Assembly: GCA_050942745.1 (NCBI GenBank)
Contig: JBMNNX010000003.1
Span: 1-64,000, forward strand
Source: UBA10939 sp050942745
GTDB taxonomy: Bacteria > Myxococcota > Myxococcia > Myxococcales > UBA5297
DNA length: 64,000 nucleotides
Direction: 5' to 3'
Shown: positions 15,844 through 23,413 of the stretch, one piece after another
Layout: every line of letters starts with the position of its first letter
How positions within the stretch are numbered: position 1 is the first letter of the stretch
Program-made: the position numbers and the translations under genes
The notes under the pieces: model-generated
What the model was told of the DNA's origin: nothing
What the model saw: the letters and a program-made list of their open reading frames with translations, nothing else
The model's database searches: none

Positions 15844-16447
15844 CGGGCTCGGCGGCGCGCTGCTCGGCGAGGACGGCCCGGACCTGGGCGCGCACGTCCT
15901 CGAGCATCTCGGCGCGCCTAGCGTCGGTCACTAGGGGCACGGCGAAGTAGTTCTTGTAGTGGACCGGGTTGAGCCCGGTCGAACGCAGCGAGCCGGACAT
16001 CACCGTGACCCGCATGGCCTCGGTCATGCCGCTCTTGCGGTCGGACTCCTCGTCGGCACCCGAGGTCGTCAGCACCAGCGCGCGCCGGCCGCCGAGCAGG
16101 CCTTGGATTCCCTGCGCCGTCGCCTGGTACGCAAAGCCCACGCTGAAGACCCTGTCGAACCAGCCTTTGACCATGGCCGGGCGCTCGTACCACCAGATCG
16201 GATAGACGAAGACGAGCAGGTCGGCCCACAGCACGTCGGCCTGCTCGCGCGCGACGTCCTCGCGCACCGTGCCCTTGAAGAGGGCCTCGAAGTCTTCGGG
16301 GCCGAGCGCCGGGCTCCAGCCCTGCGCGTAGAGGTCGTGGAGGCGCACCTCGTGGCCGAGCCGCTCGAGCTCCTCCCGCGCGACATCGGCGATGGCCTTG
16401 CAGAAGCTCTTCGGGTTGGGGTGCGCGTAGACGATGAGCGCCTTCAT
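15827..16447 (-). CDS. NAD(P)H dehydrogenase (quinone), flavodoxin fold
   Basis: A 206-residue flavoprotein. MKALIVYAHPNPKSFCKAIA is the FMN/FAD-binding N-terminus of the NQO/KefF-type family; VFVYPIWWYERPAMVKGWFD is the second signature (YP.WW....P...K.W.D). It reduces quinones or related electrophiles by two electrons. CGGAGGAAGC just before the ATG fixes the start. Convergent overlap with the SDR. No transcription regulator lies next to it. Confidence 0.92.
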   Translation of the reverse strand: MKALIVYAHPNPKSFCKAIADVAREELERLGHEVRLHDLYAQGWSPALGPEDFEALFKGTVREDVAREQADVLWADLLVFVYPIWWYERPAMVKGWFDRVFSVGFAYQATAQGIQGLLGGRRALVLTTSGADEESDRKSGMTEAMRVTVMSGSLRSTGLNPVHYKNYFAVPLVTDARRAEMLEDVRAQVRAVLAEQRAAEPANAGW

Positions 16448-16612
16448 GCTTCCTCCGGGCGAGTGTCAACTGCCGAGCCTTGTTCGGCGCACGAGAAAGG
16501 TAATCAACCCGCCTCCGGCCCGCCATGGTTTCGTACCCGTCCGACAAGTCGCGAATCGGGCGCGCACCGCACCGGGCGAGCACCCGGTGCCGCCGCCGCA
16601 ATGGAGCCGTCG

Positions 16613-17395
16613 ATGTCGCAGGACCAGGAGAGCGCGCTCCCGAGAGAGCTGACCGCGGAAGCCTTCCTCGCCTACCAGTTCGAGCAGTACCGCCTGCTCG
16701 ACGCCGCCGTCGGCGCGCTGTTCGAGCCCGGGCGCCGGCTCACGTGCCTGAGCGTCGGCGGCTCGGACTCGGCCGCGCTCTTCTTCGGGGCGATGCGCGG
16801 GCGCTTCTCGCTCGTCGCGGACCTGTCGAAGGACCTCGAGTCGAGCCTGTGGCTGCGCGCGCGGCTGCTGCGGCCGGCGATCCCGGCGGAGGTCGAGATC
16901 CGCTCCCTCGACGCGGACCTCTTCGACGACCGGGCCCTCGGGATCCTCGAGGGGCCCGACGGCGCGCAGCACTTCGACGTCTGCTTCCTCCACAAGATGC
17001 TGCACCACCTGCGCGAGAACCGCTGCCGCTTCGCCGACGCGCTGCCCGAGCACCCGGGCAAGGATCACGAGTGCGTCGGGGCGCTGCGAGCGGAGAAGGT
17101 CTTCGAGCGGCTGCACCAGTTCGCGCGCGCGCTCGTCGTCTCCGAGCGCTTCGCCCTCGACGAGGATCCCGACAAGGACGGAGCGCAAGGCGGGATGCTC
17201 TCGATCGACGAAATGGAGTCCACGCTGCTCGCCGCCTCGCGCCTCGGCAGGGTCGAGGTCTTTCAGCCGGTGCGCGCGACAGTGCGTTCGCGGGCGCGCA
17301 AGGCGAAGCTGCCGGAAAGGCTCCGTGACAGGCTTCGGCTGGTGGACTACGTGCTCTTCGCCTCCATCGACGAGCGCGGGCCGCGCCCCCGGTAG
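16613..17395 (+). CDS. SAM-methyltransferase-like protein
   Basis: A 260-residue soluble protein. Near residue 45, LTCLSVGGSDSAALFFGAMR resembles motif I of class I SAM methyltransferases; LVADLSKDLESS resembles motif II; FDVCFLHKMLHHL corresponds to the FD.v...lLHHl segment; ALVVSERFALDEDPDKDG resembles the post-motif III strand. The start MSQDQES at 16613 is chosen because GGAG (16603-16606) precedes it; ATG 16601 is the alternative. Acceptor unknown. It is divergent from the quinone reductase gene. Confidence 0.65.
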   Translation: MSQDQESALPRELTAEAFLAYQFEQYRLLDAAVGALFEPGRRLTCLSVGGSDSAALFFGAMRGRFSLVADLSKDLESSLWLRARLLRPAIPAEVEIRSLDADLFDDRALGILEGPDGAQHFDVCFLHKMLHHLRENRCRFADALPEHPGKDHECVGALRAEKVFERLHQFARALVVSERFALDEDPDKDGAQGGMLSIDEMESTLLAASRLGRVEVFQPVRATVRSRARKAKLPERLRDRLRLVDYVLFASIDERGPRPR

Positions 17396-17419
17396 CTTTG
17401 CGCGTGCCTCCCGCCGCCC

Positions 17420-17476
17420 CCGGTCACCCTGAGCGTAGCTCCCGCCGCTAGAAGCGGCGGGAGCGGAGTCGAAGGG
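17420..17476. repeat. CCCTGAGCGTAGC / hairpin / GGAGTCGAAGGG repeat, copy 1
   Basis: CCGGTCACCCTGAGCGTAGC, then the hairpin CTCCCGCCGCT-AGA-AGCGGCGGGAG, then CGGAGTCGAAGGG. Two further copies at 20309-20364 and 20454-20508, same orientation, lie on the other side of the RCC1-type gene. The rest of the 17396-17725 spacer holds nothing else I recognise. Confidence 0.8.
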
Positions 17477-17725
17477 CCTCCCGTCACTGCCTCCGGCGAC
17501 CGGAGGCACGTCCCTCGAGCGCAGAGCGCCACGGGACATAGCTCATCAGCGAGCTTCGCGCGCGAGCCAGCACGGTGGAACCCGAGGTCCCCCTGCCCGT
17601 GTAGACAGGCTTCGCACCCTCATTGTATTGCCTCTCACCACCCGGCGAGGCGCTCCAACCGCTCCCCGACTTCGCGTCACGAGCACAGGACGGCTTCTCG
17701 ATAATCGCCGCGGTTTGGGGGACTC

Positions 17726-19156
17726 ATGAAATCCCGCTTTCTATCAATGACCGCGTTGTTCTGCTTCGCGGCCCTCATGTCCTGCGCATCCGGGGACTCC
17801 GACGAGAGCCCCGACACCGACTTGGGCCAGGCTTCAAGCGCCATGAGCGCGCCGGTCTGCGGCAACGGGCTCCTCGAGCCCGGCGAGCAATGCGACGACC
17901 GCAACCCCCTGCCCGGCGACGGCTGCTCGGCATCTTGCCAGGTCGAGCCGCACTTCGCGTGCACTGACGGCATCGGCTGGGGGCGAAACGACTACGGCCA
18001 GGCGCGAGCTCAGGGGCCGCTCTCGAGAGTAATGGCGATCGCTGCTGGCGACGGCCACAGCCTGGCGCTCAAGTCGGACGGGACGATAGCCGCCTGGGGA
18101 TACAACGGCTACGGCCAAGCCAGCGCACCCGCAGGGTTCTCGAACGTCGTGGCGATTGCCGGGGGCGGCGACCACAGCCTGGCGCTCAAGTCGGACGGAA
18201 CGGTGGTCGCCTGGGGGGATGACGACTGGGGCCAGTCCAGCGTCCCCGCCGGGCTCTCGAACGTCGTGGCGATCGCTGCAGGCATGTCGCACAGCGTCGC
18301 CTTGAAATCGGACGGAACGGTGGTCGATTGGGGATTCATCGACCTCTTCCAGACCGACGTCCCCGAAGAGGCCACGGAGGTGGTGGCGATCGCGGCGGGC
18401 GGCATCCACAACCTGGCGCTCAAGTCGGACGGGACCGTAGTCGCCTGGGGAGACAACAACTACGGCCAGGCCAGCGTCCCCGCAGGGCTCTCGGACGTCG
18501 TGGCGGTCGCCGCGGGCGGCGACCACAGCCTGGCGCTCAAATCGGACGGAACGGTGGTCACTTGGGGAGACGACGAATGGGGCCAGTCTAGCGTCCCCGC
18601 TGGGCTCTCGAACGTCGTGGCGATAGCCGCCGGCCAGGACTTCAGCCTGGCGCTCAAGTCGGACGGCACGGTTATCGGCTGGGGACACAACGGCTCTGGC
18701 CAGGCCGACGTCCCCGCCGGGCTCTCGAACGTGGTGGCGATAGCCGCCGGCGCCGAGCACAGCCTTGCGTTGAAGTCCGACGGGACCGTGGCCGCCTGGG
18801 GAATCAACGACTATGGCCAGATCGACGTCCCCACCGGGCTCTCGGGCGTGGTGGCGATAGCCGCCGGCACCAACCACAGCCTCGCCCTCAAGTCCGACGG
18901 GACGGTGGTCGCCTGGGGTCGCAACAACTACGGCCAGCTCGACGTCACCGCCGGGCTCTCGGACGTCGTGGCGATCGCCGCGGGTGGCGACCACAGCTGG
19001 CGCTCAAATCGGACGGAACGGTGGTCGCCTGGGGATACGACGACTTCGGCCAAGCCAACGTCCCCGCTGATCTGTCGGGAGCGGTGGCCGTCGCTGCTGG
19101 CCTCTTCCACAGCATTGCGCTCAAGTCGGACGGGACGATGGTCACGTGGGGCCTGA
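17726..19156 (+). CDS. N-terminal fragment: RCC1-repeat lipoprotein (frame ends in shifted sequence)
   Basis: The uninterrupted 476-residue frame from ATG 17726: lipobox ALMSC, the CGNG...CSASC unit, and eight RCC1-like blades with the recurring ALKSDGTVVAWG core. After GGDHS at about residue 424 the frame leaves the repeat and the remaining 50 or so residues are out-of-frame translation (Arg/Ser/Pro-rich). RCC1-type propellers in bacteria are usually surface or binding proteins; a nucleotide-exchange role is not expected here. Confidence 0.8.
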   Translation: MKSRFLSMTALFCFAALMSCASGDSDESPDTDLGQASSAMSAPVCGNGLLEPGEQCDDRNPLPGDGCSASCQVEPHFACTDGIGWGRNDYGQARAQGPLSRVMAIAAGDGHSLALKSDGTIAAWGYNGYGQASAPAGFSNVVAIAGGGDHSLALKSDGTVVAWGDDDWGQSSVPAGLSNVVAIAAGMSHSVALKSDGTVVDWGFIDLFQTDVPEEATEVVAIAAGGIHNLALKSDGTVVAWGDNNYGQASVPAGLSDVVAVAAGGDHSLALKSDGTVVTWGDDEWGQSSVPAGLSNVVAIAAGQDFSLALKSDGTVIGWGHNGSGQADVPAGLSNVVAIAAGAEHSLALKSDGTVAAWGINDYGQIDVPTGLSGVVAIAAGTNHSLALKSDGTVVAWGRNNYGQLDVTAGLSDVVAIAAGGDHSWRSNRTERWSPGDTTTSAKPTSPLICRERWPSLLASSTALRSSRTGRWSRGA

Positions 19157-19471
19157 CCATCGATGGCGCGCTCAACGTGCCCGCCGGGCTCTCGGGAGTG
19201 GTGGCGATCGCCGCGGGCGACCGCTACAGCCTCGCTCTGAAGTCGGACGGGACGGTGGCCGCTTGGGGTGCCAGCCACCACGTGGAAACCAATATCCCCA
19301 CCGGGCTCTCGGGGGTCGTCGCGTTGGCTGCAGGCCCCCGTGCCCAGCACGCCCTCGTGATCACGAGCTTCTGCTCCCTGCTCGGCTCGCTCTTCGTCAC
19401 GCCTGAGCCGCCGGGCGCCAACTGCCGTCACTGGCGGGCAGAAGATCGATGCCTATGAGGCCGATCTCTCG

Positions 19472-20302
19472 GTGACCGTGACCTACCTCTGCAACGGCAC
19501 CGACGGCGCCACCGCCAACGTCTCGGTGACCGACGAGCCCGCGGGAGCCAACTGCACCAATGGCGGCAAGCGGATCGAAACGAGCGTGGGCTCCGGCCCG
19601 ACCGTCACCTCCTTCATCTGCAACGGCGCCGACGGCGTGAGCGTGCTGGCTGTGGCCGAGCCTGCCGGTGCGAACTGCCCTTACGGCGGCATCAAGCTCA
19701 CCGGCGCCGGCGAAGACCAGTACGTCTGCAACGGCGCGCCGGGCGAAGACGGACTGAAGGCGCTCATGGCCACCTCGCCCGAGCCTGCTGGCGCCAATTG
19801 CAGCTACGGCGGCACGCGGATCGACACCGGCATCGACCGCGACGGCGATGGCGAGCTCGACGCCGAAGAGATCACCGCGACGCAGTACGTCTGCGACGCC
19901 GGCACCACGCTTGTGGCGACCAAGCCCGAGCCGGCGGGCGCCAACTGCAGCTATGGCGGAACGCGCATCGACAGCGGCATCGACCTCGATCGCGACGGCG
20001 AGCTCGACTCCAAGGAAGTCACTGCGACCGAGTATGTCTGCGCCTCCGGCACCACTCTGGTGGTCACCTCGCCCGAGCCGCCAGGGGACAACTGCGAGGC
20101 TGGAGGGACGCGAATCGCCACCGGCATCGACCGCGACGGCGACGGCAGTCTCGGAGACGACGAGGTCCTTGCGACTTCCTTTGCCTGCAACGGCGCGGCG
20201 GGAGCAAATGGGACCAGCGAGCAAGGCTGCTCGGCGGACGGCGCCGGTTTCGGATGGCTTGCCCTACCGGCGATCTTGTGCGCGCTGCAGCGGAGGCGCT
20301 GA
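19472..20302 (+). CDS. C-terminal fragment: EPAGANC repeats and Arg-ended anchor
   Basis: A 276-residue frame beginning GTG 19472; the true reading begins at about 19427, in phase with the original frame. It contains a run of about 50-residue units with the signature EPAGANC.YGGTRI, a spacer with CNG, and in the later units DRDGDGELD or DLDRDGELD, which looks like a calcium-binding loop. The end QGCSADGAGFGWLALPAILCALQRRR is a MYXO-CTERM-like tail. Alone it lacks a signal peptide, so it is only useful as part of the full protein. Confidence 0.7.
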   Translation: MTVTYLCNGTDGATANVSVTDEPAGANCTNGGKRIETSVGSGPTVTSFICNGADGVSVLAVAEPAGANCPYGGIKLTGAGEDQYVCNGAPGEDGLKALMATSPEPAGANCSYGGTRIDTGIDRDGDGELDAEEITATQYVCDAGTTLVATKPEPAGANCSYGGTRIDSGIDLDRDGELDSKEVTATEYVCASGTTLVVTSPEPPGDNCEAGGTRIATGIDRDGDGSLGDDEVLATSFACNGAAGANGTSEQGCSADGAGFGWLALPAILCALQRRR

Positions 20303-20308
20303 GCCCTC

Positions 20309-20364
20309 CCGGTCACCCTGAGCGTAGCTCCCGCCGCTTCAGCGGCGGGAGCGGAGTCGAAGGG
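20309..20364. repeat. CCCTGAGCGTAGC hairpin repeat, copy 2
   Basis: CCGGTCACCCTGAGCGTAGC, hairpin CTCCCGCCGCT-TC-AGCGGCGGGAG, CGGAGTCGAAGGG, starting 7 bases after the stop codon of the RCC1-type gene. It is identical to copy 1 except in the hairpin loop. Confidence 0.8.
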
Positions 20365-20410
20365 CACCGCGACCTTGCCCAACGCGAACCGAACCGCGTC
20401 CCCTGAGACG

Positions 20411-20508
20411 CGCCGGCACGAAGGCCGGCGCTCCTCTTCCCGCGCCGTGGACCCCGGTCACCCTGAGGGTAGCTCCCGCAGGTCCAGCGGCGGGAGCGTT
20501 TCAAGGGG
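20411..20508. repeat. CGCCGGC palindrome and third hairpin-repeat copy
   Basis: CGCCGGC-ACGAAG-GCCGGCG (20411-20430) is a 7-bp palindrome whose reverse complement, with the neighbouring CTCC, recurs imperfectly at 48800-48823. At 20454-20508 lies a diverged third copy of the CCGGTCACCCTGAG.GTAGC repeat, with a damaged stem (CTCCCGCaggtccaGCGGCGGGAG) and TTTCAAGGGG in place of GGAGTCGAAGGG. Bases 20509-20757 show no gene. Confidence 0.65.
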
Positions 20509-20757
20509 ACCACGCGCAGACTGAGGAACGCGGCGGGCGAGGTAGCGCGATGGCAGCGCACACGAGGGGGCTTTCACGGGGCGGCGCGCGCACGAGAGGG
20601 GAAGAGGGGCGGGGTAGAACCTAATTCCCCCGAAAGAAGCGGCGGCGTCCCTCATGCCCGCGTGCGCGCTGCCGGGCAATCATCGTCCGCCTCCGGTTGC
20701 CCCATCTCCCGCGATTTGCGGTAGAAGGTGCGCCTCTCGGCGCATGCGGAGGTCGCG

Positions 20758-21150
20758 GTGAGCGTCAGCATTGAAGTCGGCAAGGCGATCCAAATCGAGA
20801 CGTTCTGGGCTTGGCTCAAGCAGCACACCAACTGCATCCTGCGCGCGGGCACGACCGAGGCCTACCTGTACGACCACGAGTCGCTCCACTGGCAACTCGA
20901 AGAGGACCCGGACGGCAACCTCAACGCCCTGCTGATCCTCGGCAAGGTCGTCGTCGCCGAGCTGGTCATCGAGGCGAACGAGGTCCTCTTCGTCCAGATC
21001 ACGCCCGACAAGAGCGGCGAGGAGCCTCAGTTCATCTTCGAGCTGGTCGGAGGTCCGCGCGAGGAGCCGTACCCGCTCTACCACTTCGTCCTCACGCACG
21101 GATTCGAGGGCGAAGAGGCGAGCGCGCATCCTCCGGCGCTCAAGCACTGA
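20758..21150 (+). CDS. Hypothetical protein, about 130 residues
   Basis: A compact soluble protein (VSVSIEVGKAIQIETFWAWL..., beta strands LNALLILGKVVVAELVIEAN and EVLFVQITP, then FIFELVGGPREEPYPLYHFV). The start is GTG 20758, with GGAGG at 20748-20752. No signal peptide, membrane segment or catalytic motif; the family is unknown to me. It is convergent with rsmA. Third-position G/C bias and the binding site make it a confident gene of unknown role. Confidence 0.75.
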   Translation: MSVSIEVGKAIQIETFWAWLKQHTNCILRAGTTEAYLYDHESLHWQLEEDPDGNLNALLILGKVVVAELVIEANEVLFVQITPDKSGEEPQFIFELVGGPREEPYPLYHFVLTHGFEGEEASAHPPALKH

Positions 21151-21250
21151 CCGGCGCCGCGCTCGGGGAAGTCCGCGACGCCTCTCGGGCCCCCGCTGCC
21201 GGGGCTCTCCGCCCGACAGCGGGACGCGACCGGGATGCGACGCTTGGCCG

Positions 21251-22075
21251 TCAGCCGAGCGCCCGCTCGATGGCGGCGAACTGCGCGGGCGAGAGGTTCT
21301 CGGCGCGCTCCTTGGGATCGATCCCCGCGGCCTCGAGAGCGGCGGCGATGCGCTGGGGATCGCCGAGCGACTTGTCGGACTTGAGCGTGTTGAGCAACAC
21401 CTTGCGCCGATGCGAGAAGGCGGCCTTCACGAGCCGCACGAACCTCGCGTGGTCGCCGATAGGCACGCGCGGCTGCTCGCGGAGGTCGATGCGCGCGACC
21501 GCCGAGTCGACCTTCGGCGGCGGCAGGAAGACGCCCGCGGGCACCTCGAAGGCGAGCTCGACGTCGGCGTAGGCCTGAAGCAATACCGACAAGAGCCCGT
21601 AGTCCCTGCTGCCCGGGCCGGAGGCGATGCGCTGCGCGACCTCCTTTTGAAGAAGGAAGACCGCGCGGCGCACGTGCGCGCGCTGATCGAGCACCTCAAA
21701 GAGGATGGAGCTCGAGAGCTGGTACGGCAGGTTCCCGGCGACGACAGGCCGCTCGACGCCCGCGAGCTCGGCGAAGTCTACGGCCGCGGCGTTGGCCGCG
21801 ACGACCTCGACGTTCGGCAGGTCGAGCTCCTTCTCGAGCACCGCCACGAGATCGCGATCGCGCTCGACGGCCACCACCCGCGCGCCGGTGGCCGCGAGCT
21901 GGCGGGTGAGGTGGCCGAGGCCCGCGCCGAGCTCGACGACGGTGTCGCCCGGGCCGACGCCGCAGGTCTCGGCGATGCGGCTCAAGTAGTGCTCGTCGCC
22001 GAGGAAGTTCTGGCCCCAGTCCTTCTTGGGCCGCAGGCCGTACTTGCGAAGCAGCTCGCCGGGGGTCGCGCTCAT
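21251..22075 (-). CDS. rsmA: 16S rRNA (adenine1518-N6/adenine1519-N6)-dimethyltransferase
   Basis: A 274-residue KsgA-family enzyme that dimethylates two adjacent adenines in the 3' hairpin of 16S rRNA late in 30S assembly, using SAM. N-terminal RPKKDWGQNFLGDEHYL, motif I VVELGAGLGHLT, acidic VAVERDRDLV, catalytic NLPYQLSS and C-terminal AAFSHRRKVLLNTLK are all present. Length is normal. Its ATG overlaps the stop of tsaD (ATGA), so the two are translationally coupled. Confidence 0.97.
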   Translation of the reverse strand: MSATPGELLRKYGLRPKKDWGQNFLGDEHYLSRIAETCGVGPGDTVVELGAGLGHLTRQLAATGARVVAVERDRDLVAVLEKELDLPNVEVVAANAAAVDFAELAGVERPVVAGNLPYQLSSSILFEVLDQRAHVRRAVFLLQKEVAQRIASGPGSRDYGLLSVLLQAYADVELAFEVPAGVFLPPPKVDSAVARIDLREQPRVPIGDHARFVRLVKAAFSHRRKVLLNTLKSDKSLGDPQRIAAALEAAGIDPKERAENLSPAQFAAIERALG

Positions 22076-23082
22076 GCGGCGCCCCCGAGCCGCCACGCGG
22101 GGTCGGCGTTGAGCGCCATCCCGGCGCGCTCGCCGCGCTGGAAGGCATGAGTCCCGGCGACCGCGATCATCGCGCCGTTGTCGGTGCACAGCCGCGGCGG
22201 CGGCAGGAACAGCTCTATCCCTTCGCCGGCGGCCCGCTCGGCGGCGAGGGCCCGCAGCCGGCTGTTGGCGGCGACGCCGCCGGAGAGCACGAGCCGGTGC
22301 AGCCAGAGCTTTCGGGCGGCCTTCATCGCCTTGCGCGTCAGCGGGTCGGCGACCGCCTCCTGGAACGAGGCGCAGAGGTCGGCGAGCTGCTGGCCCTCGG
22401 GGTTGGGATGGGCGCGCAGCCAGGTGAGGACCGCGGTCTTGAGCCCGGAGAAGGAGAAGTCGAGCTCGGCGCCCTTGATCTGCGCGCGCGGGAAGCGGAT
22501 GGCCTTCTTGTCGCCGGACTGGGCGAGATTGTCGATCTGGATGCCGCCGGGATAGGGCAGGCCGAGCATCTTGGCGACCTTGTCGTAGGCCTCGCCGGCC
22601 GCGTCGTCGCGAGTCTGGCCGACGAGCCGGTAGCGCCCGAAGCCCTCGACGGCGAACAGGCTGGTGTGGCCGCCGGAGACGACGAGCCCGAGGAACGGCG
22701 GCTCGGGCGGGTTGTCGGTGAGGCGGGCCGCGAGCAGGTGGCCTTCGAGGTGGTTGACGCCGACGAGCGGCTTGCCCGACAGCCAGGCAAGACCCTTGGC
22801 GGCCTGCACGCCGACGAGCAGCGCGCCAATGAGCCCCGGCCCGCTCGTCACGGCGATGGCGTCGAGGTCGGCGAGCCCCACGCCCGCCTTGGCGAGCGCC
22901 TCGTCGACCACCGGCAGCACCTGCATCACATGGTTGCGGGAGGCGAGCTCGGGGACGACACCGCCCCAGCGCCGGTGGACCTCGATCTGCGACGAGACGA
23001 CGTCCGAGAGCGCGACCCGCCCGTCGCGCACCACGGCAGCGGCGGTCTCGTCGCAGGACGTCTCGATTCCGAGTACGAGCAC
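22072..23082 (-). CDS. tsaD: tRNA N6-adenosine threonylcarbamoyltransferase
   Basis: A 336-residue ASKHA-fold enzyme that, with TsaB and TsaE, transfers the threonylcarbamoyl group from TC-AMP to A37 of ANN-decoding tRNAs. Signatures: MLVLGIETSCDETAAAVV, VVPELASRNHV, the metal-binding His111 and His115 in VNHLEGHLLA, LVVSGGHTSL, FSFSGLKTAV, and the late VLSGGVAANSRL and LCTDNGAMIA. Complete. First gene of a coupled tsaD-rsmA pair; neither tsaB nor tsaE lies in this window. Confidence 0.98.
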   Translation of the reverse strand: MLVLGIETSCDETAAAVVRDGRVALSDVVSSQIEVHRRWGGVVPELASRNHVMQVLPVVDEALAKAGVGLADLDAIAVTSGPGLIGALLVGVQAAKGLAWLSGKPLVGVNHLEGHLLAARLTDNPPEPPFLGLVVSGGHTSLFAVEGFGRYRLVGQTRDDAAGEAYDKVAKMLGLPYPGGIQIDNLAQSGDKKAIRFPRAQIKGAELDFSFSGLKTAVLTWLRAHPNPEGQQLADLCASFQEAVADPLTRKAMKAARKLWLHRLVLSGGVAANSRLRALAAERAAGEGIELFLPPPRLCTDNGAMIAVAGTHAFQRGERAGMALNADPAWRLGGAA

Positions 23083-23413
23083 GTTGTCTCCTGAAGAGCG
23101 GGCATCCGGCGTGGACAGACCGCGCGCAGGTGCTGGTCCCGACCGGATCGGCGCGGGCGTTCGAGCCCGAGGGCCGGCGAGGTTCTACCTCAATCGAAAA
23201 CACGCGTCGCGACCGGGCACCGCCCGGTCGAACCTCGGGCTTCACGCTCCGAGGAGCCGGCCGTCGGGGAGGGCGGAGCTGGAGCGGCGCCGTCCATCCG
23301 AAACACGCGTCGAGCGTCCGCCGTCCATCCAAGTGGCGCCAATCGAGAGCCTTCGGCGAGCTTCGCCCGGAACAAACTCTCGACCCTCGACCCTCGACCC
23401 TCGACCGTCGCCC
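23083..23413. other. Repeat-rich spacer
   Basis: There is no gene. It contains the GGTCGAG heptamer array (23380-23413, read on the minus strand after the stop of the next gene), two CCGTCCATCC motifs about 40 bases apart near 23293 and 23327, and GGCGGAGCTGGAGCGGCG at about 23273, related to the TGGACGGCGG units at 59342-59456. Confidence 0.6.

Larger units (their letters stand above)
17726..20302 (+). pseudogene. RCC1-repeat surface lipoprotein, broken by two compensating frameshifts
   Basis: Read through both shifts this is a gene of 859 codons. It encodes a lipoprotein signal (MKSRFLSMTALFCFAALMSC), a Cys-rich DUF4215-like unit (CGNGLLEPGEQCDD...GDGCSASC), eleven 39-residue RCC1-like blades (HSLALKSDGTVVAWG pattern), five EPAGANC..GG units with DxDGDGELD calcium-loop-like sequence, and an RRR end. 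At 18992-18999 the sequence is CACAGCTGG where other blades read CACAGCCTGG (one C lost). At 19426-19429 the four bases CGTC stand where one codon is expected (one base gained). The second change restores the original frame. It may be sequencing error, true decay or frameshifting; see the findings. Confidence 0.75.
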
